DNA of 64,000 nt from an uncultured Fibrobacter sp. (GTDB lineage Bacteria > Fibrobacterota > Fibrobacteria > Fibrobacterales > Fibrobacteraceae), in the NCBI RefSeq assembly GCF_900316465.1, contig NZ_ONDD01000014.1, positions 1 through 64,000 of the forward strand. The letters are read 5' to 3'. The position numbers and the translations under genes are program-made. Position 1 is the first letter of the stretch. Every line of letters starts with the position of its first letter. Positions 40,143 to 49,425 of the stretch are shown here, one piece after another. Below the pieces are notes generated by a model. The model was not told the DNA's origin, ran no database searches, and was given only the letters and a program-made list of their open reading frames with translations.

Positions 40143-40179
40143 CCCCGAACTTTGAACTAAACAATTCTCTACTATATGA

Positions 40180-40211
40180 AAAAAGCATCGGCATTGCCGA
40201 TGCTCTTTTTT
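40180..40211. terminator. Bidirectional terminator between holA and pilQ
   Basis: GCATCGGCA pairs with TGCCGATGC (40185-40203), with A-run before and T-run after. Confidence 0.85.
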
Positions 40212-40228
40212 AAATGCTGTAAACTAGA

Positions 40229-41746
40229 TTAATTCCAACCGCCTTCATCTTCTTCGATATCCGGAGCGGCCGGAGCATCAGACGATTCAGACTTAGGCTG
40301 TTCCTGAGCAGGCTGCGGCTTGGGTTCCACAATCGGAGTTTCACCTTCGCCCGGTTCAGTCGTGGTCTGAGTCTTCTTTGCAGCCGGGGCACCCTTGACA
40401 TCGGGAGAGGCTTCAGAAAGTTCGACAGAGCCCACATAGTTACGAATGATACGCGGAGTCACGAAGATAATCAGGTCTCGCTTAGTGACAGCCTTACGGC
40501 TGTACTTGAAGAGGTTACCGAGCAGCGGGATATCCTTGAGGAACGGAATACCGGATTCACTTTCGGTATTTTCGTTACGGGTAAGACCACCGATCACGAC
40601 CGTTTCACCGTCAGCCACCACGACCTTGGTCTTGGCTTCCTGAGTACTGATCACCACCTGGCCCTTTTCGTCGTAGCCGTAAGAGTTGTTTTCCGGGTGC
40701 AGGTCAAGCAAAATGCGGTTGTCGCCAGAAACGTGCGGAGTCACAGTCAGCTTGATACCGGTTTCCACGAGCTGCGTCGAAGATTCACCACTATCGTCAA
40801 TCACGCGGATAGACACCTTGTCGCCCATGAACACCTGAGCTTCGGTATTGTCGAGAGTCGAAACCTGCGGAGAAGCGAGCACTTCGGTAGAAGCGTCACC
40901 CATGATGTTCGAAATAGCAATCTGCAAGTTGTTATCCAGCAAACTTGCGGTAATAGCAGTCGTAGCATTGCCCACTGCCGGCGAAGCACCGCCATTCGGC
41001 AAAGAATGAATTGCAGCACTGGTACGGGTATCGCCCGAGTTGCTACCCGTCGGAGTAGTAACCGTTCCCGGAGTAAGGGTCTGTGTACCCATTCTTGCGG
41101 TCCAGTCCACACCGAGTTCGCGAGCACGTTCGCTATTCACGACCACGAGCTTAGCCGTAATCATAATCTGGAGCGTTTCGACATCGAGTTCGGTCAAAGC
41201 CTTTTCCATCTGCTCAATCTTGCCATCGGTATCGTACACAATGATCGAGTTCGTGCGTTCCACCGTCGTAATACGGCCGCGGCTAGACTTCATACTTTCG
41301 AGCACCTTCACCAATTCTTCAGCCTTGGCATGGTGAACCTGGAAGTTCTTACGGACAAGCGGAGCATTCTGTTCGGCCTGGGCTTCTTCATCGGCAATCT
41401 TCTTCTGCTTTGCCTGGTAAGTCGCAGAGCGCTGAATCAAGATGTACTTGTCTTCGATGATCCAAGTCAAGTCGTTCATGCTACAAACGATGTCGAGCGT
41501 TTCTTGCCAAGTCTTCTTGGTCACCTTGAGGCTTGTCTTACCCTTGACTTCGGGAGCAAGGATAATGTCCACACCGGCAATCACGGAGACAGAGCTGAAC
41601 ACGGCTTCGAAGTTCATGTCGACGAAACTGAAGTCATACAATTTCTTGTTGGGGGTTTGCACCGAACCTTCGGCAGGAGCGCTCCATGCAGTAGTGAGAC
41701 CCACCACCAAGAGAAGAACAGTAAGGATTTTTGTCATCTTTTTCAC
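40229..41746 (-). CDS. pilQ: Type IV pilus secretin PilQ, short form with acidic proline-rich tail
   Basis: A 505-residue secretin with a signal peptide (LTVLLLVVGLTTAWSAPA). It has one STN domain (FVDMNFEAVFSSVSVIAGVD to YILIQ), one N1-type domain ending ALTELD, and the secretin core with VLASPQVSTLDNTEAQVFMG and the conserved IPFLKDIPLLGNLF. It lacks the AMIN domains usual at the N-terminus of PilQ. These are carried instead by the adjacent PilP fusion. The last 60 residues are a proline/glutamate-rich acidic tail (TEPGEGETPIVEPKPQ). It overlaps the PilP gene by 4 bp as the last gene of pilMNOPQ. Confidence 0.93.
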   Translation of the reverse strand: MKKMTKILTVLLLVVGLTTAWSAPAEGSVQTPNKKLYDFSFVDMNFEAVFSSVSVIAGVDIILAPEVKGKTSLKVTKKTWQETLDIVCSMNDLTWIIEDKYILIQRSATYQAKQKKIADEEAQAEQNAPLVRKNFQVHHAKAEELVKVLESMKSSRGRITTVERTNSIIVYDTDGKIEQMEKALTELDVETLQIMITAKLVVVNSERARELGVDWTARMGTQTLTPGTVTTPTGSNSGDTRTSAAIHSLPNGGASPAVGNATTAITASLLDNNLQIAISNIMGDASTEVLASPQVSTLDNTEAQVFMGDKVSIRVIDDSGESSTQLVETGIKLTVTPHVSGDNRILLDLHPENNSYGYDEKGQVVISTQEAKTKVVVADGETVVIGGLTRNENTESESGIPFLKDIPLLGNLFKYSRKAVTKRDLIIFVTPRIIRNYVGSVELSEASPDVKGAPAAKKTQTTTEPGEGETPIVEPKPQPAQEQPKSESSDAPAAPDIEEDEGGWN

Positions 41747-43653
41747 TTTTGACCCCCAAGTTTATCGGGAAGACCCATGGAGTAGCGACGGCTCACCCCG
41801 AATTCCTGGATCAGGAAGAGAACGTCAGTTTGTGTGATTTTAAGTACTTTACCGTTGAGAATCTTGTCGCCTTCTTTGACGGTGTACGAAATAGACGGAT
41901 TCTTGGATTCAACAAGAATGGCTACCGGCACATCCGATTCCCAAATGATACCCACCAGTTCAACCTGGTCAATATTAATACCTTCTTCGACTAGGCCATC
42001 GACTTCGACGAACGGGTCGCGACGGCCAAAGGAACTGTAAGTCACGCGATCTTCATAGAGACCATCGAGCTGACTACCAATCTGCTGGGCGTTGGTCGAG
42101 AGATTTGTACCACGTTCCTTGTCAACCTGTTTCAGGCGTTCTTCCTGCACAGAAGAAAGTTCATCAAAGAATCCGACGGCGCGACGGTCGACGTAGCCGA
42201 CCTTGTTGCCGGACTGCACCTTGCGATACAGGCCCTTCATGTCGAGGCTCACGAGACGGTCGCCAAACACAAGGCGCTGCATCACCTGAGAGTTTTCATT
42301 CGGGGCGGCGTAGAATTCCGTTTCGTCGGCAACCACAATCAGTTCGCGAACAACAGGACGCAGGTGGAATGTCTGCGACCCAGAAATAATCTTCTTGCTA
42401 CCCTTGTCAAGATTCTTGACAAAGGCGTCGAAATTCGGCTTGTCTTCAGCAGACTTCATCCAGTCACGAATGAAGATGCCCTTGGGCTGTGCAGACCAGA
42501 ACATAAAGCCATCCCTGTTGATTCCCTTCTCGGAAATCTGCAAGACGAACACGCCATCTTGCACCAAGATAGCCGGCTGCACAGAGTTCTTCAGCTGCAC
42601 CTTGAGACCATTAGCGCCCCAAGTCACAGACTTAACGATAGAGCCAGCACCGATTCTAAACACGGGCGATTTCTGCGGTCCAGCAAGACCAATCGTAATG
42701 GTGTTATTCTTGTCGATGCTAGAAACATTCTGCATGACGATATTTTCGTCGGCGACAATGCGGAACTGTTCCAAGCCAGAGCCAATGAGCACCGTCATTT
42801 CTTTAAGCTTCGGAAGCAGAGCCGAAATAGCACCGCCTTCGGCAATCGCCTTGTCAATTTGCTTCTGCTGTTCAGCAAAAAGCTTTTCCTGTTCCTTGGC
42901 AGCCTTTTCGGCGGCCTTCTTTTCTTCGGCAAGGCGTTTCTTTTCTTCGAGAGCAGCCTTCTGGGCAGCCTTCTTCTCTTCGGCCAAGCGCTTCTTTTCT
43001 TCGAGGGCAGCCCTTTCGGCAGCCTTCTTATCTTCGATAGCCTGCTTTAGAGCGGCCTTCTTGTCGAGAACAGCCTGCTTTGCAGCAGCCTTTTTCTCTT
43101 CAGCCAAGCGTTTCTTTTCTTCGAGGGCGGCCTTCTTTGCAGCCTTCTTTTCTTCAAGAGCAGCCTTTTCAGCGGCCTTCTTGTCAAGAGCGGCTTGCTT
43201 ATCGGCAGCCTTCTTGCGGTCAGCAAAGAGCTTCGAAAGCGTCCAGGACTTACCGCCCTTGCTCTTGAGCTTGATCAAGAAATTCGACTTGTCCAAGGCG
43301 ATTTCATTCTTGTCAGAAGAAATCGAGGCGCCCACATCCATTTCAATTTTCAGGAACGGAACACCCTTGTAGGCATCCTTGAAAACTCTCATGGACTTCA
43401 CGAACTTGGAGCTAGCATCGACATCGTAGCTGCCTTCGCCAAGAGCGAACGACGTTTCAGAGAAACCGACCGTCAATTTCTTAGAAGAAGCATCGTACTT
43501 CTGGAAGAATGTCGGCAAGTTCTGTGAAGACGCAAAGGCGAATACCACTTGGCAGCCCTTTGCATTGCAATCGAAACGCACATCCTTAATCTGGGCGGCG
43601 CTAGCAAATGCGGTAAAGGCAAGCAACAAAAGAAGAATTTTCATTTTCATCAT
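41743..43653 (-). CDS. pilP: PilP fusion: AMIN, coiled coil, SH3-like and PilP domains
   Basis: A 636-residue secreted or lipoprotein-free periplasmic protein with signal peptide (ILLLLLAFTAFASA). Residues 21-110 look like an AMIN domain. Residues 141-272 are a long lysine/alanine/glutamate-rich helix built on the word EEKKRLAEEKKAA. Residues 285-375 are a second beta domain, possibly AMIN-like. Residues 437-495 resemble bacterial SH3, and residues 543-625 are PilP-like (FGRRDPFVEVDGL, then YTVKEGDKILNGKVLKITQT). Ordinary PilP has about 180 residues. It should join the secretin to PilNO and contact peptidoglycan through AMIN/SH3. ATG codons at 43653 and 43650 are both possible starts. Confidence 0.88.
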   Translation of the reverse strand: MMKMKILLLLLAFTAFASAAQIKDVRFDCNAKGCQVVFAFASSQNLPTFFQKYDASSKKLTVGFSETSFALGEGSYDVDASSKFVKSMRVFKDAYKGVPFLKIEMDVGASISSDKNEIALDKSNFLIKLKSKGGKSWTLSKLFADRKKAADKQAALDKKAAEKAALEEKKAAKKAALEEKKRLAEEKKAAAKQAVLDKKAALKQAIEDKKAAERAALEEKKRLAEEKKAAQKAALEEKKRLAEEKKAAEKAAKEQEKLFAEQQKQIDKAIAEGGAISALLPKLKEMTVLIGSGLEQFRIVADENIVMQNVSSIDKNNTITIGLAGPQKSPVFRIGAGSIVKSVTWGANGLKVQLKNSVQPAILVQDGVFVLQISEKGINRDGFMFWSAQPKGIFIRDWMKSAEDKPNFDAFVKNLDKGSKKIISGSQTFHLRPVVRELIVVADETEFYAAPNENSQVMQRLVFGDRLVSLDMKGLYRKVQSGNKVGYVDRRAVGFFDELSSVQEERLKQVDKERGTNLSTNAQQIGSQLDGLYEDRVTYSSFGRRDPFVEVDGLVEEGINIDQVELVGIIWESDVPVAILVESKNPSISYTVKEGDKILNGKVLKITQTDVLFLIQEFGVSRRYSMGLPDKLGGQK

Positions 43654-44249
43654 TTGCCTACCTTTTTCGACGTGTACGTTGTCAGGTTGAACGTGACCGA
43701 CATAGTAATCGGCGTCCAGCCGTGAGTTTCAGACTTTTCGATTTCGGCCTTGATACCCGAATAACGGTTCAAGCGAAGGTTCGTAATCGCAGTCGGGTAA
43801 TTGAAGTTTGCAATTTCTGCAAACAGGTAACCCAGCATGTGGTAACCCGAATTGACCGCGATAGAATAGCGGTTTTCAATATAGTGTTCCTTTTCGGCAC
43901 GGCCTTCAGGATTAAACTTCTGAATCTGCACCATGGAACTACGAATCACCGCGTAAAGGTCCTGCAAACGCAGCGGCACCTTTTCTTCTTCAGGGAACAT
44001 TTCCTTCAGCTTTTCGAAATCCTTTTCGGCCTGAGCGAGTTGCATTTCGAGTTCAGCCACACGATGCTTCTTGGCGTTAATCTTGTCCAATTCAGCCTGA
44101 GCCGACTGGAGATTGCGTTCCAAGGATTCTCGCTGAGCGGTAAACGGATCCCACACATAGTTATATACCATGTGCGCGGCAACCATAATCAAAAGGCACA
44201 CGACTATGGCATATACGTTTCGTTTGTCTTTAAGATCTATCTTACCCAT
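43650..44249 (-). CDS. pilO: Type IV pilus alignment protein PilO
   Basis: I choose ATG 44249, preceded by GGAGGGTGATA, giving 199 residues. One N-terminal helix (VYAIVVCLLIMVAAHMVYNY) is followed by a coiled coil and a ferredoxin-like periplasmic domain, with the PilO-type segment GYHMLGYLFAEIANFNYPTA. PilO dimerises with PilN and bridges to PilP. It overlaps pilN by 8 bp and pilP by 4 bp. Confidence 0.93.
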   Translation of the reverse strand: MGKIDLKDKRNVYAIVVCLLIMVAAHMVYNYVWDPFTAQRESLERNLQSAQAELDKINAKKHRVAELEMQLAQAEKDFEKLKEMFPEEEKVPLRLQDLYAVIRSSMVQIQKFNPEGRAEKEHYIENRYSIAVNSGYHMLGYLFAEIANFNYPTAITNLRLNRYSGIKAEIEKSETHGWTPITMSVTFNLTTYTSKKVGK

Positions 44250-44865
44250 TATCACCCTCCCCAAGGCCAAGGTCCCTATTGAGGATTACCTTGATGGTGA
44301 AATTATAGGCTTCTTTCCCGTCCTGTTTCGAGGTCGAGATGGTCACCAACGAAACTGACTGAATGCTCGCCTGTTTCTCGAGTTTCACCATGTATTCGGC
44401 GACTTCCGAGAAGTCATAAGTGACGCCACGCATTTCAAGATCGAATTCACCCATCTGGTTAATGCTTGTGATCCACATGTTAGGAGGAAGCACCGACGAG
44501 ATATTTTCGAACAAAATAACCCAGCGTTTCTTGCTGACCTGGATAGACTTGAGCGCGTTGATCTTCGTATTGATCACGCCCTGTTTCTGTTCGAGGTCGC
44601 TAATCTTGGAAAGCAACGGACGTTCGCGCTCCACTTCTTCTTGAACACGCGACAGTTCTTGGCTCAATCCGTTAATGGTTTCAGTAACGTAACCTTGCAA
44701 CATGACCACAGCTACAATTGCAACAAGCAGTGCAACTGTAGGCCAAATGATGCGACGGTCAGTTACCCATGTAAAGTCTTTCTGCTTCTTGCGGTATTCC
44801 GGAGGAAGCAGGTTAATGGAAATGGCCAAGGCATTTCTTGTGGGTTCTTTTTTCGTAGACGCCAT
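44242..44865 (-). CDS. pilN: Type IV pilus alignment protein PilN
   Basis: A 207-residue bitopic protein. The cytoplasmic N-terminus has the PilM-binding motif INLLPPEYR, the hallmark of PilN. It is followed by a helix (TVALLVAIVAVVMLQGYV), a coiled coil and a periplasmic ferredoxin-like fold including LPPNMWITSINQMG. It overlaps pilM by one base (ATG within the end of pilM). Confidence 0.95.
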   Translation of the reverse strand: MASTKKEPTRNALAISINLLPPEYRKKQKDFTWVTDRRIIWPTVALLVAIVAVVMLQGYVTETINGLSQELSRVQEEVERERPLLSKISDLEQKQGVINTKINALKSIQVSKKRWVILFENISSVLPPNMWITSINQMGEFDLEMRGVTYDFSEVAEYMVKLEKQASIQSVSLVTISTSKQDGKEAYNFTIKVILNRDLGLGEGDNG

Positions 44866-46010
44866 TAGAATTTCCTCATAGCCAAGCCCAACGCAGGGGC
44901 GTAAATATTAGACAAGGCAATAGAGAGTCCGCCTTCGCCAAACACCTTGGAATCACAGGGCACGAGCCTGAACGGGTTCACCGTATCAGTTTCAATGCCA
45001 GCGTGTTCCGAGATAAATTCCCTCAGACCAGGGGCGGCGGCTCCACCTCCACCCAACAAGATTTTGTCGAGCGGTTTAGAATCTTCAGAAGACGAGAAGT
45101 AGCGGATACCGATATCGATCTGCGCCATCAGGTCCTCGTATGCCAGTCGGAGCGCGGCTTCGACTTCTGCTTCAGAGAAACCGTCCACTACGGACAAGTC
45201 TCCCTTGCTTAAAATTTCATGACATTTTTCAGAATCAATACCCAAGTTCATGCAGGTCTTGCTGATGACCATATCAAGCGAACCACCGGCCATGGCACGC
45301 ATGGAGTGGAACTGGCCATCTTGAACAAAGGCAACACTCATCTTCTTTTCGCCGATATTGAAAATTGCAACTGTCTTGTCTTTTTCGGAGTCTTCCACCG
45401 TTGCAATGTAAGCATTTAGCAAGCCAAAAATATCGACATCCAGCGCCGACAGTTTGAGCCCGCGGCGATTAAAAAACTGCGCCCAGGAGTCCAAAAGCGC
45501 GCTCTTTGCGGCCACCACGTTCACTTTAACGTCGTCACCTTCACGAGAAAAGATTTCATAGTCGATCACGTTGTCCTGGTCATCGAAGGGAGGACGGGAC
45601 TGGGCGGTCTGAAGAATAATAGCGGCTTCGTTACCGTTTTTCGGAACTTTGACAGAGACTCGGTCCACCAGCACACCACCGGCGCCAGCTCCACAGTTTA
45701 CCGAGGCGACAATATCGCAGGAATCGTCGATCGGGTGACGAATCAGAAGCTTCGCCATTGCTTCGGCGAGCAGTTCGGCACCATCTTTTTCGCGTTTGCC
45801 GTCCTTATCGGTCGGCGCGTCCCCTTCGCGAACCTGGATTTCACCGTTTACGATGCAGCCATCCGGCACTCGTTCCAAGTCGGCATCCAAAACAATCTTG
45901 TTTCCGCTCGTGCCATGCAAAACTTTTACGTACTTGATGCTGTAATGACCAACATCAATACCGACGGTTTCGCGTAAGCCACGGATTTTAGAAATCAATC
46001 CTAAAGCCAA
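44865..46010 (-). CDS. pilM: Type IV pilus ATPase-fold protein PilM
   Basis: A 381-residue actin-like protein. ETVGIDVGHYSIKYVKV is the phosphate-1 motif, and later segments are SALDVDIFGLLNAYIAT, VAIFNIGEKKMSVAFV and DKILLGGGGAAAPGL. PilM binds the PilN N-terminus at the inner membrane. It opens the operon pilMNOPQ and has a good promoter 30-60 bp upstream (see that entry). The start codon follows a GGAG motif. Confidence 0.94.
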   Translation of the reverse strand: MALGLISKIRGLRETVGIDVGHYSIKYVKVLHGTSGNKIVLDADLERVPDGCIVNGEIQVREGDAPTDKDGKREKDGAELLAEAMAKLLIRHPIDDSCDIVASVNCGAGAGGVLVDRVSVKVPKNGNEAAIILQTAQSRPPFDDQDNVIDYEIFSREGDDVKVNVVAAKSALLDSWAQFFNRRGLKLSALDVDIFGLLNAYIATVEDSEKDKTVAIFNIGEKKMSVAFVQDGQFHSMRAMAGGSLDMVISKTCMNLGIDSEKCHEILSKGDLSVVDGFSEAEVEAALRLAYEDLMAQIDIGIRYFSSSEDSKPLDKILLGGGGAAAPGLREFISEHAGIETDTVNPFRLVPCDSKVFGEGGLSIALSNIYAPALGLAMRKF

Positions 46011-46043
46011 AGTTAACTCCGATTGTAAAACATTTCCTTACTA

Positions 46044-46073
46044 ATTCTACCTTTAAAATGGCCGAATGTCAAG
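46044..46073 (-). promoter_or_regulatory. Sigma70-like promoter of pilMNOPQ
   Basis: On the minus strand TTGACA (46073-46068) and TAGAAT (46049-46044) are separated by 18 bases, between the PilZ gene and pilM. The AT-rich stretch and position fit the operon promoter. Confidence 0.7.
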
Positions 46074-46108
46074 CGAAAAATTCATCTAAGTCATTGAAAA
46101 TGAACTAC

Positions 46109-47182
46109 TTAGACCTGTTTTACCCACTTTTTTGACTCTTTTTTGGATTTACTTAGTTCAAAAAGGTACTGAAGCACCCTTTCCTGGGTCCAACCGAACT
46201 TACCACGGAAAGAGGCTGTAAGGCAATAATAGTTGGGGAAATCCTTGTTTTTCTGCCCCAAATTGCGCAAAATCTCAATTTCCACGTCTTCGTCACCGAA
46301 GCTCGGGAGCTCAAACTGGATACGCATGTGCTGTCCCGGATAGCACTCCTTGGGCAGTCCAATCATGATACCGCCAGCAGAAAGATCGAGCAAAGTCCCA
46401 TACAGGGTTTCGCCGTTTTCGAATATGGCAGTCACAGGGAACGCAACCTGTTCACGAACCCAGCGACGCAGCTGGCGCTTATCCAGATCCGCAGAATGAT
46501 GTAAAACAAAATTTGCAGAATCGTCTAAACGGCGGATTTGAAGCGTGGTCGAATAAATGGCATCGTCCGGGCGAGTCCAGCGGATGCGGATGTCTCGTCC
46601 GACAAAAGACTTGGCAGGGCCGTCACTGCCATCGTAAGTGATAGCCCATTCCTTTTCGGTACGCCAGACAATCTCGGACCTCTTGATCAAGGTCCCGTTT
46701 TCCGGAAACAAGTCAATTCGGTCACCCACATTAAATTGTCTTGTCGAATAAATTTCAGACAAAGGATTAGACGCCGTAAAATTCATCTTGTTGCGCAAGC
46801 GCTCTACAGCTTCCACGGTCTCATCGCGCACATCAAACACGTTTCGAACATCGTAGAACGTAGTAACAGCCTGTTCAAAAAGACCCGACGAATTCAGGAT
46901 GGCATCCTTATTTTCAAAGGACGACATTCTGATTATTTTGTCCAAAGTCCTTTTTTCTTTGTCAGAAAAACCGAATGCAGCGACCTTGACATCAAAAACC
47001 TGGGTTCCAAACATTTCTTCGTGTTCACGACGACGATTAATGCAATGAACTTCCCACAGTGCAAACAAAGCAAAGAATAAGAAAATGATTAACGCCGCCC
47101 ACACCAAATAAAGCGGGTCGGGCGGGAACTTAGGCGGCCATTCAGGCAACCATCCAGATAACCATTCCATTATTCCGTGCAT
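46109..47182 (-). CDS. Membrane-anchored PilZ domain protein
   Basis: A 357-residue protein with one N-terminal helix (LVWAALIIFLFFALFALWE), then a region of unknown fold and a C-terminal PilZ domain. The c-di-GMP motifs are visible: RRWVREQVAF (RxxxR-type) and DLSAGGIMI (DxSxxG). It probably senses cyclic di-GMP. The diguanylate cyclase at 20-22 kb is a candidate source. It starts 9 bp after the pyrC-like stop with AAGGAT as ribosome binding site, and lies directly upstream of the pil operon, so it may tune pilus function. Confidence 0.85.
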   Translation of the reverse strand: MHGIMEWLSGWLPEWPPKFPPDPLYLVWAALIIFLFFALFALWEVHCINRRREHEEMFGTQVFDVKVAAFGFSDKEKRTLDKIIRMSSFENKDAILNSSGLFEQAVTTFYDVRNVFDVRDETVEAVERLRNKMNFTASNPLSEIYSTRQFNVGDRIDLFPENGTLIKRSEIVWRTEKEWAITYDGSDGPAKSFVGRDIRIRWTRPDDAIYSTTLQIRRLDDSANFVLHHSADLDKRQLRRWVREQVAFPVTAIFENGETLYGTLLDLSAGGIMIGLPKECYPGQHMRIQFELPSFGDEDVEIEILRNLGQKNKDFPNYYCLTASFRGKFGWTQERVLQYLFELSKSKKESKKWVKQV

Positions 47183-47191
47183 CTAAGATCC

Positions 47192-48478
47192 TTAGAGTTT
47201 TGTCCACACTCCGCTAACGAAGGTAGCCAAAATCGAAGACGGAAGAGTCTTGCCAAGCAACGGAGAATTGCTCACGTGGCCGGCGAAATCCTTCTTGGAA
47301 ACTTCGTGCGGCTTGTTCGGATCGAGAATCACGATGTTCGTCATCTTTTGAGTATTCGCATCAAAAGCCGACTTCGCGCCAACCAGCTTTGCAGGGGCAA
47401 GCGACAGGAGTTCAATCGCACGAGCCTCGCCCACTCTAGAGCTCAGTTCCTTCCAAATGGCCGGAAGAGCAATTTCAAGAGAGAGTGCACCCGGCACAGA
47501 ATCTTCAAAGTTCACTTCGGTATCCTGTCCAAGCACCGGCGTGTGGTTCACGCTGATTGCATTCACCGTTCCGTCTTCGATACCCTTCCACAAAGCTTCG
47601 CGATCTGCAGCAGAGCGGATCGGCGGCAGAATGTGGTATGCGGAATCCAAAGTTTCCAGACAGGAATCATCCAGAAGCAAATGGTACAGGCCGACATCGC
47701 ACGTGACATCGATACCCTTCTTACGGGCTTCGCGTACAAGGTCAAGCGTTTCGCCGCAAGTCACCTGCTTAAAGTGCACCGGCACCTGCAAGAAGCGAGC
47801 CATTTCAAGCACCGTATGGGCTGCAATGGTTTCTGCAATACGCGGAATGCCCTTCATGCCGAGCATGTCGGAGTAGGCACCTTCGTGAACGCAGCCATGC
47901 TTGCGCAACGACTTGTCCATGGGCTGGAAGAAGAAACGCTTGCCCGTCATTTTGCCGTATTCCATGGCAAGGCGAATAAAACGAGTCGAAGGAATCGCTT
48001 CGCCGCCATCACCAAAGCCGGCAACGGATTCGTCTTCGGCAAGTTCCATCATTTCGGCGAGGCTATCGGAACCGAAGCCCTTGCTGTAGGCGCCCAGGAA
48101 CTTGATGTCGAAACGGTTGGCGAAGTTATATTCCAAATCGGGAGAGTTCACGCGGAACTTCATTGCCGAAAGTTTGTCAGCATCGTCAATCGGATTGGCG
48201 GCACTTTCGTACAAGGCGCCGCAAAAACCGCCACGGTGCAAGGCATCGAGGCCATCTGCAAACGTGTAGACATCATCGCGGAGTGGTTCCATAAAGTCAA
48301 CGCCCAAACCAAACAAGGCCGGCATTACCAAGGCGCCGTTGCAATCAAACTCTTCTGTAGCTAAGCCCTTTCCTTGTTCAAAAGAGACTTCTTTTCGATC
48401 TTCAAAAGACTTGCCGTTCCAAACTTTCGCATTCTTGAGGACGAGATTCTTGACATTCAATTCCTTATGCATTTTCAT
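47192..48478 (-). CDS. Dihydroorotase homologue, probably catalytically inactive (PyrC'/PyrX type)
   Basis: I choose ATG 48478 with GGAGG eight bases upstream, giving 428 residues. The overall layout matches class I dihydroorotases, ending in a typical composite-domain strand. But the HxH metal motif is gone (PALFGLGVDFMEPLRDD replaces DxHxHxRxP), and the catalytic aspartate segment reads SVNHTPVLGQD in place of DHAP. Inactive homologues of this kind accompany PyrB in Pseudomonas, where they act as a structural subunit of aspartate carbamoyltransferase. It overlaps pyrB by 14 bp. A working dihydroorotase must then be encoded elsewhere. Confidence 0.82.
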   Translation of the reverse strand: MKMHKELNVKNLVLKNAKVWNGKSFEDRKEVSFEQGKGLATEEFDCNGALVMPALFGLGVDFMEPLRDDVYTFADGLDALHRGGFCGALYESAANPIDDADKLSAMKFRVNSPDLEYNFANRFDIKFLGAYSKGFGSDSLAEMMELAEDESVAGFGDGGEAIPSTRFIRLAMEYGKMTGKRFFFQPMDKSLRKHGCVHEGAYSDMLGMKGIPRIAETIAAHTVLEMARFLQVPVHFKQVTCGETLDLVREARKKGIDVTCDVGLYHLLLDDSCLETLDSAYHILPPIRSAADREALWKGIEDGTVNAISVNHTPVLGQDTEVNFEDSVPGALSLEIALPAIWKELSSRVGEARAIELLSLAPAKLVGAKSAFDANTQKMTNIVILDPNKPHEVSKKDFAGHVSNSPLLGKTLPSSILATFVSGVWTKL

Positions 48479-49424
48479 TTGCACGACCTCCAGCCAAAAG
48501 GTAAAGCACTGCCATACGCACGGCAACGCCGTTAGTCACCTGATCCAAAATCACGGAATGTTCACCGTCAGCGATATCGCTATCCAGTTCAACGCCGCGG
48601 TTGATCGGACCCGGGTGCATCAAAATGACCTTGTCCTTGGCTTCAGAAAGGACCTTTTCTGTGATACCGAAGAAATTGCGGTATTCGCGCATGCTCGGGA
48701 GGAGAGCATCGTCCATACGTTCCTTTTGCAAGCGGAGCGCAATCACGGCATCGGCATCTTCGACAGCCTTATAGACATCGGATTCCCAAGAGACGCTACC
48801 AGCGAGTTCCTTGTACTGCAGAAGTTCGGTATTGCGCGGCACCAGCGTGCTCGGACCGCAAAGCGTTACGTGAGCACCCATGGTGGTCATGCCCCAGATG
48901 TTGCTGCGGGCCACGCGGCTGTGGCGGATATCGCCTACGATAGCCACCTTCTTGCCTTCGAGCGTTCCAAGCTTTTCTTCGACCGTGAGCATGTCCAAGA
49001 GGGACTGCGTCGGATGTTCGTGGGCGCCGTCACCGGCATTCACGATAATGGCGTTGCTGTGTTCGGCGAGGAACTTGGGCACCCCAGTCCCCTTGTGGCG
49101 GACCACAACGATATCAATCTTCATCGATTCGATGTTGCGGAGCGTGTCGACCAGCGTTTCGCCCTTCTTCACACTGGAGTTCGAGCTCGCGAAATTCACC
49201 GTGTCGGCAGAAAGACGCTTTTCGGCAAGTTCAAAACTGGTGCGGGTGCGGGTACTGTTCTCGAAGAACAGGTTCACAACGGTCATGCCGCGAAGGCTCG
49301 GAACCTTCTTGACCGGGCGTTCCAAAATTTCGCGGAACTGCTTGGCGTTATCCAAGATAGTACGAATATCGGACTTGGATACTCCCTGAAGTCCGAACAA
49401 ATGCTTGATCTGAAGTGCGCTCAC
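48465..49424 (-). CDS. pyrB: Aspartate carbamoyltransferase catalytic chain
   Basis: A 319-residue PyrB. The carbamoyl-phosphate site is FENSTRTRTSFELAEKRLSA, followed by the 80s-loop segment SSVKKGETLVDTLRN and the aspartate-side motif HEHPTQSLLDM. It makes carbamoyl-aspartate in pyrimidine synthesis. It is flanked by pyrR one base upstream and by the inactive dihydroorotase homologue downstream, consistent with the Pseudomonas-type complex lacking PyrI. Confidence 0.96.
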   Translation of the reverse strand: MSALQIKHLFGLQGVSKSDIRTILDNAKQFREILERPVKKVPSLRGMTVVNLFFENSTRTRTSFELAEKRLSADTVNFASSNSSVKKGETLVDTLRNIESMKIDIVVVRHKGTGVPKFLAEHSNAIIVNAGDGAHEHPTQSLLDMLTVEEKLGTLEGKKVAIVGDIRHSRVARSNIWGMTTMGAHVTLCGPSTLVPRNTELLQYKELAGSVSWESDVYKAVEDADAVIALRLQKERMDDALLPSMREYRNFFGITEKVLSEAKDKVILMHPGPINRGVELDSDIADGEHSVILDQVTNGVAVRMAVLYLLAGGRANENA

Positions 49425-49425
49425 G

